Origin: Drosophila miranda
Lineage: Eukaryota; Arthropoda; Insecta; Diptera; Drosophilidae
Assembly: GCF_003369915.1 (NCBI RefSeq)
Contig: NC_046676.1
Span: 13,188,001 to 13,252,000 of the forward strand
DNA: 64,000 nt
Reading direction: 5' to 3'
Below are positions 21,441 through 34,296 of this stretch, in pieces. The notes below the pieces were generated by a model. The model was not told the DNA's origin, searched no databases, and saw nothing but the letters and a program-made list of their open reading frames with translations. Position numbers and translations under genes: made by a program. Numbering within the stretch: the stretch's first letter is position 1; the number at the start of each line of letters is the position of its first letter.

Positions 21441-24400
21441 GTAAGTATATAATCGCGTACTTCGCCGATTCCATTAGATGCCTGTGCGGGTACATATTTG
21501 CATAAATTCGTAGTTATACGGAAATTGCACAAATATTTGATGCTTTGGTGGGTCTCAAGCGCTGCCTGGTACTGCCAGACCGAGCCAATAGATTTAGAGT
21601 CGAGTCCGCGGGTCCGGCAACTCTTGCCGTGGGCACGCCATATTTTACCAAACCAATTGTGAAAACACGTCGAAGTTGTGGAAGAAAAGGGATAAAAGTA
21701 CTTTAAAGAAAGTGCAAAGTGCAATTTTGCGTGGGGTCGGTCTACAGTGGCTATTGGGCGAACAGTTGTCGGGCAGTAGTTGAATTATTTCCCGTCGCCG
21801 CGAGTGCTACAGCCAAGTAGAAGAAGAAGCAGTTCGATTTGAGGCAGCGCAGCGAGTAGCACCAAAACCAACCACAATCCGCGAGACGTACAGACACGGG
21901 CAGACAACAAAATGATGCAGCAAACAGTAATCAAATGCGGCAACAACAAACCGAAGAAGCAGCTCCAGCCGGCTCCATCGTCGATTATAACATACAGTCC
22001 CAGCAAATTCTTGACTAAAGTCGGATGTTCGGACTACATCGTCACAGAGCACACCCACACACACACACACACAACGACAGCGACGGGAGCAGCGAAAACA
22101 AATAATTCGTCGCCGGTCGGAACACCCGCGTATTATGTGGTCAGCGCTGGGTCTTTGGGCAGTGCTGCCTCGATGTCAGGAGCAATCACAATGAGTTTGC
22201 CGCCCAAGGCCCCCACAGGAACATCCGCTGCTATAATATCCCCCACACAACCGATTCACATCAGCCCCGGACCAGTGATAATGACAACGTCGCCCTCAAC
22301 GCCAACAGAAAGTGTAATGAAATCCATAGCAAACCTACAAACTAAATGTTCATTTCCTGTATTTGTGTAATATTTGTAGTTTTCATAACTCCAGCCAGAG
22401 CGGCCTTTTTTCCCCTGCCACAACTAATCGCATTTCCACTCTCTCTCTCTCTCTCTCTGTCTAATGCTCTTTAGTCCAGCACCATCTCGGCCGCCAGTGA
22501 ATCTTCGTTTGGCGATAAAATGGAGCACAGTTACATGCGCGATACGTCACGTACCGAGTTGTCCAATGGCCTGGCACCGGTTCGCCACATCCTGGTTAAC
22601 CATCCTCCGAAGTGCACCAGCTGCAACACATATCCGCAGCAGGACCTGGAGCCAGACCAGACCCATGCGCCACCCTACGACGAGATATCCGCCAAGGAGA
22701 TGATGAACGAGTGTGCCAGGATTTCCAAGTATGTGAAGAACACCAATTCCGATGATCAGGACTGGGTGGCACGCCTAAATAAGTGAGTATAAAGCTGCAG
22801 ATCCAGGACGACCATTGTCTAACCCTCTCTCTGCTCTCCTCAGATCTACCTGGAGCCCTATCCAAACGACGCTGTTCGAGAAGGTATGCAGCATACTCGA
22901 CCAGGACCAGTTGGCGCGTCTGGCCAACGAAAAGCGCCAGCACGAGGTTGTCCATCGTCGTGTGAGCGTGGACAAGTCCGCATCGCGAATGCGTCGGGCT
23001 TTGGGCAGCGTTGCCTGGGATCAGCACATCACTCAATGGCTACACACGCTGCTCATGCAGTCCCTGCCGCCCTCGTACATGGCCTCCTATCTGGACATGA
23101 TGCAAACACTGAAAACTAAGCTGCCGACCCTGATGGACAAGCTGCTGTTCAGTCGGCCGCTCAGCAATAACCAGGAGCTGCTCGCCCCCGTCATGAAGAA
23201 GCGATGGGAGCCAACTATTCTGCCCAAGAATCGTCAATTGTCGCACAATGCCATCATGGTGGTGCTGCCAAATATGCCCGCCAGCAGCAATGTGTCTGAG
23301 CGCATGCACAAATGGTATCGCTCGCTGGCTACCATCTGCCAGGTTGTCCAGATCACCATGCCCAATACGAGTAAGAGCATCCACCTCATATGAGATTTCC
23401 TTACCATTTACCCTTTACCCCTGACGTTCCTTCCACCCGCAGACGATCGGATTGCCAATCACAATCTGGATCAGGTGGCCGAAGTCATTGTGTGCCTCAC
23501 ACGTGTCCGCATAAACGAGCTGCGCAGCGAGAATCCCGATCGTGGTATCATTCTTGTCGGCTTCAATGCCGGCGCATCTCTGGCCCTTCAGGTGGCCCTT
23601 TCGGAGAGCCTGGCGTGTGTCGTGTGCTTGGGCTTCGCCTACAACACATTGCGTGGTCCTCGTGGCTCTCCCGATGACCGCATCCTGGACATCAAGACGC
23701 CCATTCTGTTTGTGATTGGCCAGAACTCGGCACGGAGCAGCCAGGAGGAAATGGAGTCGCTGCGCGAGCGTATGCAATCGGAGTCCTCGCTGTTGGTCGT
23801 CGGCAGTGCGGACGATGTCCTGCGTGTGCCCAAGAGCAAGAGACGCTTCGAGGGCGTCACCCAGTCGATGGTGGATGCCATGGTGGTGGTAAGTCGGGAA
23901 CCGAAGGCTGTGGAAATCTACTCTCATTGGTTTATTCCGCTTACAGGACGAAATCTATGAGTTTGTGAACAGAACGCTGATGGATCCTCCGGGTCCGCGT
24001 ATACCCATGGCCCTGCCCAACCAAGGCACACAGCGCGGCCAGAACAGGCTGCATCAGCAGCACGCCCTGGGCTTCGAGAAGGGAGGAGCCCAGCAGAATC
24101 GCAAGCGCAAAATGGAGGTTGGATTGGACGAGAGCGGAATGCCGAACACCAAAAGCAACTTTGTGCCGCACAGTGAGTACCCTCGAGTTCTGATCATCCA
24201 TCCCACTACTAAAACCTCCCCCGCATGTACAACTCAACTCAAACCAATCCAAATCAAATCATAAACCCCCAAATCATCAATCAAAACCTCCACTATCTCA
24301 AACAGTCCGCAGGCCGAAGGCACCGCGCCTCGTTGATCCATTTGCTCCCAAGCGAAAGGGTAAAACCATGCAAAGTGCAAACAGCATGCCCTGTTTATTT

Positions 24401-26004
24401 TCGATCCGCAACTCTATTTCACCGACTAACAGTTTTACCCCCCCCAGTTGGAAGACCTCGTACACGCCCACTGCCGAATGCACCCACTCCAGCTGGTTCT
24501 GGCATTCAAAACAACAACAATAACAACTACAACAACAACAAAGGTGCTCTCAGCGTAGACGCACTAAATCAATCCATTGAATACCTACTAGATGATAGCA
24601 TGGACAGCGATGATACTGCATCTGCATCTGGTGGATCCGTGGCAGGAGTAGGAGTATCTGCTGGAGTGGCTGCTGGCGCAGGCATCCCCAAGGTGACCAC
24701 GGTCCTGGCAGGGGCATTTGATATGGCCTACAAATCGCAACCGACGACGGTTAACCTGGCAGCTGGCACCAAAATCAAGATGATACCCTCCAACCAATTT
24801 GTGCAGATCAAATCCCTGTCGCCGCAAAATAAACTGATCAATTATACGGTGAACAAGCCCTCCACAACGGGCACCATTGGCAGCATTGTGAAGACTCTAG
24901 GGGGCCCTGCCTCGGGCGGGCAACAGTACTTCACTCTCAAGACGTCGACGGGACAGACAACGAAATTGTTGGCCACCTCCTCGCCAGCAGGAGCAGCAGG
25001 AGCGACCTCGCCGCAGCAAAAGTATTCGGTGTTCAAGAATGCCAGCGGCATGACCATGCTGCAGTTGAACAAGACTCATTTAACCGGTGTGGACATGTCG
25101 AGCATCATTGATATGCCAATTGTGTTTGCCGACAATGAGGGGAACATACCCGAAGGGGAGAAGGATCCGAAGATAGGTGAGAGTATGGGCTTTTGGATGT
25201 ACGCTCTTGCGGTCGGCTCTAACCAGAATATTCTAATCCACAGTGCCAGCCACACCCGGTCGCAATCCCAACAGCAAGAGTCCAATCATCATCAGTCAGA
25301 AGATCATAAAGGAGGCCAATGCCTCCAAGACAATGCCGTCAAGCAGCACACCCGTCACCAGCAAGGTAGGCAACAATATCGTCCTCAACAAGGGAATCCA
25401 CCAGCTGTTCACCACCTCGCCGGGCGGAGCCACCACCACAATTGTTGGCCAAAACAAGGTGCTCTATCTCAATCGGAATCAGATGAAGCCAATAAGCAAT
25501 TTAGTGACAACTGGCCAACGCGTGCCCGTACGTATTCTCAGCAGCACTCCGAAGAGTGCCACACCCAGCGGCAGCACAGGCAGTCCGCTTCTGTTGGACA
25601 CCTCCTCGGGATCCCTAGTATCCAGTGTCAAGGCGTCGCCCATGCCCTCGGGCACACTCCGCCACACGGGCATCATTAGCGTAGGCAACAAGACGTATCC
25701 ACAGTTCCAGATGATCAACAGTGGCAGCCCAGGGACGCAGCCCAAGGTCACAACAGTGGGCGCAGACGGCAAGATGTCCATTGGGAATGTGAGCATCAAG
25801 TCTGGCACAGGCATCAGGCAGGTCCCCGTTCTGATGATGGCGAACCGTGCGGCCGGATCGTCCCCAGCATCCACTTCTCCTGGCGGCGCTGCCGTCCGCC
25901 GTGTCGTCAACATAGCCTCTGTCTCCAAGCTGAATTCTGGCCAGGCCTCCGCCGATTCGAAGGTCGTCAAGCTGCAGCCACCTACAAAGCAGAATCAGAA
26001 GTAA
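21285..26004 (+). CDS. Rcd1: Rcd1 (KANSL3/NSL3 homologue), NSL complex subunit
   Basis: Two alternative first coding exons (21285-21440 or 21912-22313), both ending in phase 0, can join common exons 22475-22782, 22844-23370, 23443-23888, 23947-24172, 24306-24359, 24448-25176 and 25244-26004. Products are about 1068 or 1150 aa. The conserved core (WARLNK-type start through TQSMVDAMVV) is an alpha/beta-hydrolase fold: RGIILVGFNAGASLALQVAL, LDIKTPILFVIGQNSARSSQ and GVTQSMVDA parallel human KANSL3. The nucleophile elbow reads G-F-N-A-G, so the catalytic Ser/Cys is missing and the fold is probably non-enzymatic. Exons 24306-24359 and 24448 on create KRKVGRPRTRP, an AT-hook-like motif. The long tail is S/T/G-rich and unstructured. 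NSL carries the MOF acetyltransferase to housekeeping promoters; the fly gene also affects centrosomes (reduced Cnn dots). Confidence 0.92.
22053..22072 (+). repeat. (CA)n microsatellite inside Rcd1 coding sequence
   Basis: A short CA run within the 21912-22313 exon is translated as alternating His-Thr (TEHTHTHTHTTT). Length changes not in multiples of three would shift the frame of this isoform. Confidence 0.6.
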
Positions 26005-26157
26005 GAATCGCAGATATAAAGGGAATCATACAATTTATAAATTAATATGTAAGCACAGGATGGGGTCCCCAATCATTTGTAAAGAGAGTTTTAAATTTGA
26101 ATTAATCTTTTCAGCCCCCATCCCATGTAGATTGTTGCAAAATGTTATTTAAATCGA

Positions 26158-26163
26158 AATAAA
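26158..26163 (+). terminator. Poly(A) signal of Rcd1
   Basis: AATAAA 154 bp after the Rcd1 stop codon, followed by T-rich sequence. It marks the right end of the dense gene cluster. Confidence 0.6.
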
Positions 26164-26567
26164 ATTTCCCCTAAGATTCAGCTAATATTTCATTCTGTAA
26201 TGCATATGTACACATGTATAGATGTATATATATGTAGGTTCTTTTGGGACATTTTACTTGAGCAGAACACTGACAGATTCATTAAGAAAATAAAAACTTG
26301 CCGCTTATCAAAAATTCTGGGAAAATCTGTAAAGACTCAAGTGTCATTTTTGTGCATTTGCAGACCTCTGCGAATTCCTGAGCTTGCTGTTTGGTTTCTT
26401 TATTCATGGCTCGACATTATGTACCTTATGTACCTGTCCCCTTGATCTCCTACAGAGAGAAAGAGAGCACAGGAAGCGCTGGCGGCGTGAGAAAATTATT
26501 ATCCAATCACCGAAAATTCCATGGAAGTTGACAAACGTTTTTCCGTTCTGTACTCAAAGTGCGTTCG

Positions 26568-26574
26568 TATAAAA
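26568..26574 (+). promoter_or_regulatory. TATA-box promoter candidate
   Basis: TATAAAA preceded by a GC-containing flank (GTTCG) and followed by CCCCAGCC. A GTAAGC splice donor at 26636 would end a roughly 35-nt leader exon if transcription starts about 30 bp downstream. No clear initiator is seen. Confidence 0.3.
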
Positions 26575-29500
26575 CCCCAGCCACTGCACTGCCAAAGGAA
26601 GACACGACAGAACGACGGGCGGGCGCTGACGTTATGTAAGCACGTGTGTTCACACGACCACAGCCAGCGGCTGTCCAACTGCAGCATTTTTGCTTAGAAT
26701 TGCATTACGTGGTCTCTTTTTGTGTAGCTGAAGCTAGAATTTCATTGAAGTCCCAGGGTTTATATATATTACATATAAGTATTTGAATTTTCTTGGTATT
26801 TTCATGTGCGGCTATGGAGACAGACTTAACCCATTCTTTCAGTTAGGGGCTATATATATATATTATGTACAACAGTTTGAAGTCGCGGCACACGTGCTGC
26901 AACACTATAATACCCTGTTGTCAGTTGCAATATCTTGAGGAACCAGGGACTAGGCTGCATCTCAAAGTCAAGGTGCGACTGTGGAAAGCATCTGGGGTCG
27001 GCGGAATGCTCCTCCAACCAACTGATGGCCTGATCCGGCCCGAGCACCATACTGCTCTAAAGAGAACTGGGAAATCCTTCAGTTCAATCCTCAATAATTA
27101 ACTTTCTAAAATATATTCCCTTGATTGCTGGCCTCTGAAGGGTTAATTTAATTTTTTGGCCACTCGGCAAATTCTCGATCGAGTCGAGTCGAGGCGAAAA
27201 AACCCAGAGAACAGAGAACAGAGGAGAGCAGAGCCTCGACTGCAACTGGAACTGGGGAGTGTTTCTGAGATTTTGTTTTATTTGCTTTTTCATTCGTGGT
27301 GGCATATATTTAATTACATTTTATATACATTTTTGAATAAATCTTTTTTTGTGTGGCGTCAAGGGTAATGGCGACTGGATCGACTTCTGCGGACTTCAGT
27401 ATCGCGCCGAAGTTGATCAGCAACGGATCATTCGTAGGATATAGACCAAATAAAGCCTAAATCAGTGCAGTGTTAACCGAAAGAGTCTGTACGATTGATA
27501 GAAAAAGTAAGGAAGAAAGTGAGATGCAACATTTTTCTCCACTTTGATCCGAGGGAAAATCCAAAAAAGTTTTGAATGAAAAGTGATTTAATATCCAAAG
27601 AAATTCAGGCTATTCTCTGGGACATTTTCCCAGCTCAGCTGCTTACGCAATTGGAAAATGATGTGGAGTGGAGGGAGAGCCCAGGCCGATTCCCAGAGTC
27701 TCCGATCCGTAAATCGCCAAATGCCAAGACGCAAATCGAATCTGATTTAAAAATGTCTTCAACTGCTGCTGGTGGCGGGCTCTGGCCTGGTCCTACCACC
27801 TGCCGGGGATTTTTGTTGTTTATAGTTTCTGTGCGACGGTCTTAATTCGCGGCAATTTGTTGGACCAGAAACCCACTGGGCCGGCGGGCAAGGCAGCAGA
27901 CAGCAGCCAGCAGCCACCAGCAGCAGCCACATTCGGTTGCCACATGGCAGCGGCACGGTCCTGTCCTGGCCGCCTGGCCCCATGTGCGTTTCGGTGATTA
28001 CTATTTTTTCTGTTTAACCTAATTTTCTGGCAAGTTTGTTGCACATTCGCCATAATTTGTTCAACAGCAGAGGCCTGTGTCTGTCTTTGGCCAACTCAAT
28101 GGCCGCACTGCCGTTGAAGCTTTATTCTCCGACTGTCCAACTGTTGGATTACTTCACAGAGGATCTTCGGTTTGAGGCACAGCTTAAAGTACAGTCTGTG
28201 TAGTAGAAACTCCCTTAAAACAAATCTCCAATTGATTCTCCAAATTCTGCATTTAGTGGCTGTACAAATTCGACGCAGAGTTCTGGTAAAACTTAAACAT
28301 ATAATCGCCAGAACACAACTATTTCGTTCGTAGGGAAATTCAAATATTTTGGGAATGCCTTTGATTCTCCAATTGCAATTTCCTCATCTGCCAAGCCAAT
28401 GCTCCAAAGCTGCATATATTTTAAATCTTTCTTTGAAAATATTTACCAAAAGCTATACCCTCTATATGCTCTCATCCATAATCGGATGTACTTTCAACGA
28501 AGGATGATATGATCTTTTTGGGCTAATGGAGCAACGTTTCCTCTATCTCTATCTCTATCTCTATCTCTATCTCCATTACAAGCTACCTATTCGAGTGTGC
28601 ATCAACTGCTTCAACTTCAACTCAAAATCCCCTCAAAACGTGTCACTTTCTCGTTTCCCTTTCTTCGGTGCACCGCCCCCACCGCAAAGCTCCCTGGCAA
28701 ATGCAATATTTGAGTAAAGACCGCAAATCCTTCACCAAAATCCCTTGCACAAATACTAATAAGCGGCCACTCGCGCGAAAAGCTGTCCCCCAAAAGAGGA
28801 TGCGGAGGAGGGTGGGTGGACGCTTGGCATGTTCTATGGACGAGGTGGAGGTGGAGAGAGAGAGAGAAGAAAATGCTGATAGTTTGCTTTACAAATACTG
28901 GAACGGAACTGGAACCCCTTTCCTGTCTCCGCCCCCTCTCCCACTCTTCGAATGGCGCCTAATAACATGCAAATGATGGGAAAATGCCCGGCCAAAATGG
29001 AATCCGGGGAGCTGCGCGCTCCTCTTATCCCTAATCTCGTATCCTGTTGTCAGACACTTTTAATCAAGGTGTATTCATGTAAGGTGAGGCATTGTAACTC
29101 TTCGAGGAGCATGTATTGTATGCCGAAAAGCTTTCTTTGGCCCTGCCTCACTTTATAAATATACCATGGCTGACACTTTCATTAATTTTGTTCAGGGTTC
29201 GAGAACGAGGAGCTAGCAGCGGAGCAGTAGACTGGGAGCCAATCAACCAGCTGATTATTGAGAAAGATGATTGATTGTGCAATGTGCAAACTGTGGGTGG
29301 AGGTGCCCGTCAGGCGAGACAGGCTTTCTGCTATTTTTAAACGAGAAGATACATGTATCTAAAGCCGTATTTGAATTTTTAGAGGTTGTAATCCAATAAG
29401 AACCAAACAACGTTTCGGGAATGGGCCACTACCTCGCAGTCACGTGATATCGAAATGCAATGATCTACGTTAAATTGTGTTTCTTTTTGAATAGTTCATG

Positions 29501-30783
29501 TGATGTGACGTAGTGGAACATGCCTGGCGTTGTCAGCAACAGAAATGTACATGGAAACAGTTCATAGTTTATACAATTGATCACAAATAATCATTACAAT
29601 GCCATAATAATACCAGTTAAAACTAATAGATACTAAACAGAAGGGCTTTGAACTGTCTTAAATGAAATCTTATCGAAATCTGGAAAGTATTCGAAAGCAA
29701 CACTTTGAACAAGTAGCTTAAACCTTTAAGCTGTCTAATGGCAAGCAGTTCCGCAAGCAAGCAGTGCATCAGCAAGCAGTGGTTGAACCATTGTTATGTT
29801 ATCCAGGAACTGTGCAGATGAGTAAATTCAATTTTCTCTCCCTTATCCCATAATTTTCTGTTTTTTTGTCTTTTTTCAGCCCCACTGGATAGCTTGAAGC
29901 TGCGATGAAATAAAAACAAAAAATAAACAGGCAGGTTGGCATCTCCTGTCATCCTGCTTATCCTCCTGCCCCTCCCCCACCACACAACCTTGAGGCCTAA
30001 AAATAGCAGCAGCAGCAGCAACAGCAACGATGGCAATCCCCAAGGATTTGTCGGGGTCTGGTCTGGTGCCTGCTGCCCGGAATATTATGAATTACAATTT
30101 TCCCAGGTCGTGTAATTCGTGTAAGTGCTGACAGGGCACAGCACAGGGGGAGGCTGCCCGGAAGAAGGAGGGGGCCACAACTGAAGGACATAAATTCATT
30201 GCATAATTCCCATTTCAAGCTTCTGCTGTGTGTCTAAATATTTTGCATAAGTTCCTCGTTAACTGATTAATTTTTGGCTATATTTTGGGAGTACCTTTTG
30301 CTCTTCTTCACATTTACGAGCTCCATTTCAAATTCACATTCACATCTGGCAATGCCGCACGCGATCTTTTCTCAAACAGTAATCTCTCAATCATAATCTT
30401 GTTGCATAAGTATGAAATGGAATGGGGCCGGGAACGGAACGGGGACGTGGATGGGGTACACTGCAGTCGTGTTATGAAAACGAAATAGAAATTTGAAATT
30501 CAATGCTGTTGGACAGGCATTGCCAATCGCTAAACGCTTCTCAAAGCATTTCCTGCTCTCTTGAACTTTTTACACACTCTCTCGCTTCTCCTTGGGATAT
30601 CACTTTCGCTCATTTGGCCCGGAATATCTGAGCCAATTTTCACTTTCCTCAACGTCCATGCAGATTTCTGGTCTCCCCCATACCCCCATACCCCGGCTCT
30701 GCCCTGCTGCATTCGACGCATGCCACGCCCCATGCCCCCATACCATGCCATCCTGCCCGGCCCCCACCGTTGCCCGCCCGTCT

Positions 30784-30791
30784 TGACGTCA
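30784..30791. promoter_or_regulatory. CRE palindrome TGACGTCA (third copy)
   Basis: Perfect TGACGTCA within TTGACGTCAGTCAGG in otherwise featureless sequence. Confidence 0.35.
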
Positions 30792-33245
30792 GTCAGGTTT
30801 GCGGTAAATGTAAGCGAAAATGCAAATGTAAATCACGAGGTTAGTGAGATGTGAACGAAGCGTCGGAGCGTCTGTGGGTCTGGCTTTGGCTTTGGCTGTG
30901 AGGTGAGTCTGGGGCTGTAGCTGGTCGGGTCGGTGGAAGTCGTTGGACTTTCACTTGCCAGCATTTCTGGCCATTTTTCTGCTTTGCTGAGCGGCAAACA
31001 TTGATCCATCCGCCATCTACTCTGAATCTTTTTGCAGGATAGGAAGCTTCAAAAGATTAAAAATATAAAACCACAATTGTGTTTGTCATTTTTTTATAAA
31101 AATGATCCTCTATATGCGGGATCAGACTGCCACAATCTAATGCGATCCTCAGGTCTCCCCCCCACCGATCCATGCACGGGGGGCAAGTACTGATTATTAT
31201 TTATTGTACAATATGTACGTCTGCTACTTTAGGCCTGGTCTGCCACCCACCGTGGGCCGTTATGAAAGCGAGTGCAAGTGGTGGGGGCGTGTCATGCATC
31301 AGGCATGTTGCACCAGCAGCAGCCCGTTGTAGTGGCCGGCTCATAAATCGCGCATAAACAGGCAGCGGATGGAGTCGCAACATCCATCTGGCCCATGCCA
31401 GTGGCTCTCAAACTGTTTTTCTAAGCACGCACAGCCCCTCGTGCGGGGGAGACCGAGACTGCCGGGGGGAAAGGGAACGAGTGGTAGACCGTTAAGCGAT
31501 GTATGCAACTGATATAATCAGACAGGGAACTCTTGACTCCTCTCTCTCTCTCTCTCTCTCTCTCTCGCTCTTCTTCGTGGGCCCATTGTCAGTTGCATTT
31601 ACCGGGCTAAAAGGTCTGCGATGGTTCCCTGTTGTTGTTGCAGTTGTTGCAGCCTCTTTGTGGCTGTTCATGCCGCCTGCACAGTGGTGCACAGAAGATG
31701 TGTCAAGAGTTGACCGAAATTAACACCTTCCATCGTTTACAGGACCATTGCAGATGTAAGTGATATTTGTTTGTCTTCCCACAACGATCGGTCGAAATGT
31801 TCGTGGAGTAGATTCTGTAGAGTAGATTCAAGAATTTGGACCCTAAGTTTTCCACTACTTTCAGAACCACTGTCCCTCAGTTACTAGCACGTGTTGCAAG
31901 TCATAATCTGCAGTGGCAACTGCAGTGTGGCGGCACAATAATTATAATCTCAGAAACAACAAATAAAAGCCAGAACAAATACGATTATCAGCTGAGGGAC
32001 GACGCCATTCCGCAGAAAAAACTATGAAGCGTGAAAAGATAAACAATCAACAATGGAAAATGACACAAGCGATCGATTGGAGTCAATATTGAGTCAGAAT
32101 GATTGCAATGATAGCCACTGCAAGTACAGTCTCCTCCAAAACATAGCGAAATCTGCACACTCTGGCAACTCTGCGAGGATGGCAGGCAGAGGCAGAGACA
32201 GAGGCAGAGGCAGGGAGTGTGGGTTCTAATCAATGAACGATGTTGATGAATTGAACCGGAAAAGGGTGCTCTCCAGTGGAGGAGGCTGTGGCGTTGGGGC
32301 ATAATTGCAATTGCCGCTACCTTCAACCAAATAATGCTGCGTGAACCACAAAGCCTGTGGTTGGCTCCATGGGGGGTGGAAGGTAATTCGAAACCTAATG
32401 GAAATTCAATGAATTATTAGATGCACGAAATGTAGCGGCTGTGGCAGCAGCGCAAAGCTCTATTCAGTGGCCACGTTGCAATTTTGTAAGGAAAATGCAG
32501 CCCCTCCCACTCCCCACTCCCCACTCCCCACTGCCACTCATCACTTCCCATCTCCACGCGGGCTGACCTTTTTTGGGGGTCATCATTTCGGTGGCCGCTC
32601 ACGTTTATTCAGTGAAAATTTCCATTTCCTGCCGAACGGAGCGAAAGATTTACATAAAAGCAAATGAGCAGACAATCAAATGAGAAATGGATTTCAGAAG
32701 TTAATGATTTGGAGGAGAGCTGTCCAAAATGCATACATAATACCCGAACACAAAGCACAGAGCATCATTTATGTTTATTTCAACTTTTAATTTGCTGCAA
32801 CTGAGAGTTGAATGCATTTTGTACCAAAGAACTAGAGTAAAGACCTTTTTGAAACACCATTTTGCCTGCCTGTTTGCGAAATCATTACAGTCTCCGGCAA
32901 AGAATTCCAGAAGCCAGCAATTAGTAATCCTCGATTTGGCTCAATCTTCTCCCATTCAAGCCAATAAAAAAGGGCAACCGTAACGACCACAATGGGAGGC
33001 GCCTCCAGAAACAAACTTTAAGAAAAACAACACAAGAGGCAAAAAGAACAAAAGGGGGAAAAGGCAACAATCAACCGTCCCGCAAAGAAATGCTTTTAAA
33101 TGGATGAAACGCCGCCCACAACAACCAAGACCAGAGCCCCCCCCCTGCCCCCACCGTCCACCTGAGCCGGCCACCGGCGGAATGTCAGGAAAATGAAAAA
33201 CGAGGGGGAACGTTGTGAGCTGCTGCGGACACCGCAACTCTACAG

Positions 33246-34296
33246 TTATACCCGATACTTAGTCAGTATGGCTCTCCTCCGGCAGACGCCGCTAATATTA
33301 AACGACACGACAAAGAGAGAGACAGAAAATCAGTCTGAGCTTGTCGTCGGGCGCTGCGTGGCCACTGCAAATTGATTTCCAGCTTTTGGCTACAAAAATG
33401 ATCCGATCTGATCCAGATTCAGCCATCTGATAGATATGGTCATTATCTATGATTCTGCGTTTTTAGTTTTCTCGAATGTGCAATATTGTGGATGCAACAG
33501 ATTTTCGTCCTTTGTGGGGGCGGAAGGGGGTGGGGCGAAATTCTGAGATATACGTTTTTTAGTGAGATCTAACAGAAGTGCGGATACCAAATTTGGTTAC
33601 TCTAGCCTTAATAGTCTCTGAGATTTGTGGATGCCCCAGATTTTCGTCCTTTGCGGGGGCGGAAGGGGGTGTGGCGAAATTTGGACACGAAACGGTCAAG
33701 GTCCGATATCACAGGAGTGTGGATACCAAATTTGGTTGCTCTGGCTCTTATAGGTTCTGAGATCCTTGAACTCATATTTTGCAATTGACAAAACTGACCA
33801 TGAAACCTGTGTGTTAGAGAGAGACAGAGCGAGAAAGAATGAAATTGTTTTCTTGATTCTGGCTATAATAATTATACGATCTGGTTGAGATTTTGCACTG
33901 TAGAAGATATGGTCATCCTCACCGATTCTGCGTTTTTGGTTTTATCGTATCTTTAAAAATGTGGATGCCACAGATTTTCGTCCTTTGTGGGGGCGGAAGT
34001 AGGCGGGGCGAAGTTTTGAAATATTTTTGTAGCAGTGACATATCACAGAAGTCTGGATCCAAAACATCGTTGCTTTAGCTCTTATAGTCTTTGAGCACTA
34101 GGCGCTGAAGGGGACGGACAGACGGACGGACGGACAGACGGACAGACAGACAGGGCTCAATCGACTCGGCTATTGATGCTGATCAAGAATATATATACTT
34201 TATGGGGTCGGAAACGATTCCTTCTGGACGTTACACACATCCACTTTTACCACAAATCCAATATACCCCAATACTCATTTTGAGTATCGGGTATAA
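33246..34296 (+). mobile_element. Non-autonomous element with TTATACCCGATACT ends
   Basis: The 1051-bp unit starts TTATACCCGATACTT and ends AGTATCGGGTATAA: a perfect 14-bp inverted terminal repeat. Inside, a unit of about 43 bp starting GTGGATGC and containing CAGATTTTCGTCCTTTG occurs three times (33488, 33627, 33961). Near the right end are a GGACAGAC-type tandem run and a GGGTCGGAAACGATTCCTTC segment, hallmarks of the abundant short DINE-1/SGM-like elements of Drosophila genomes. No protein is encoded. Family assignment rests on recalled features; the inverted ends and subrepeats are seen directly. Confidence 0.75.

Larger units (their letters stand above)
26200..33245. other. Gene-poor stretch downstream of Rcd1
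   Basis: No conserved protein is visible in six frames. The stretch holds a TATA-like promoter candidate (26568), a CTATCT repeat (about 28541-28573), a CT tract (31541-31566), a CRE (30784), several A/T-rich and C-rich runs and many short chance frames. A possible leader segment lies at about 27461-27507, where an initiator-like TCAGTG is followed by a GTAAGG donor. It could be intergenic or the first intron of a gene further right. Confidence 0.5.

Noticed and set aside
33246..34296. CRISPR-like spaced repeats
   Set aside because: Only three unequally spaced copies inside a transposon-like unit in a eukaryotic genome.
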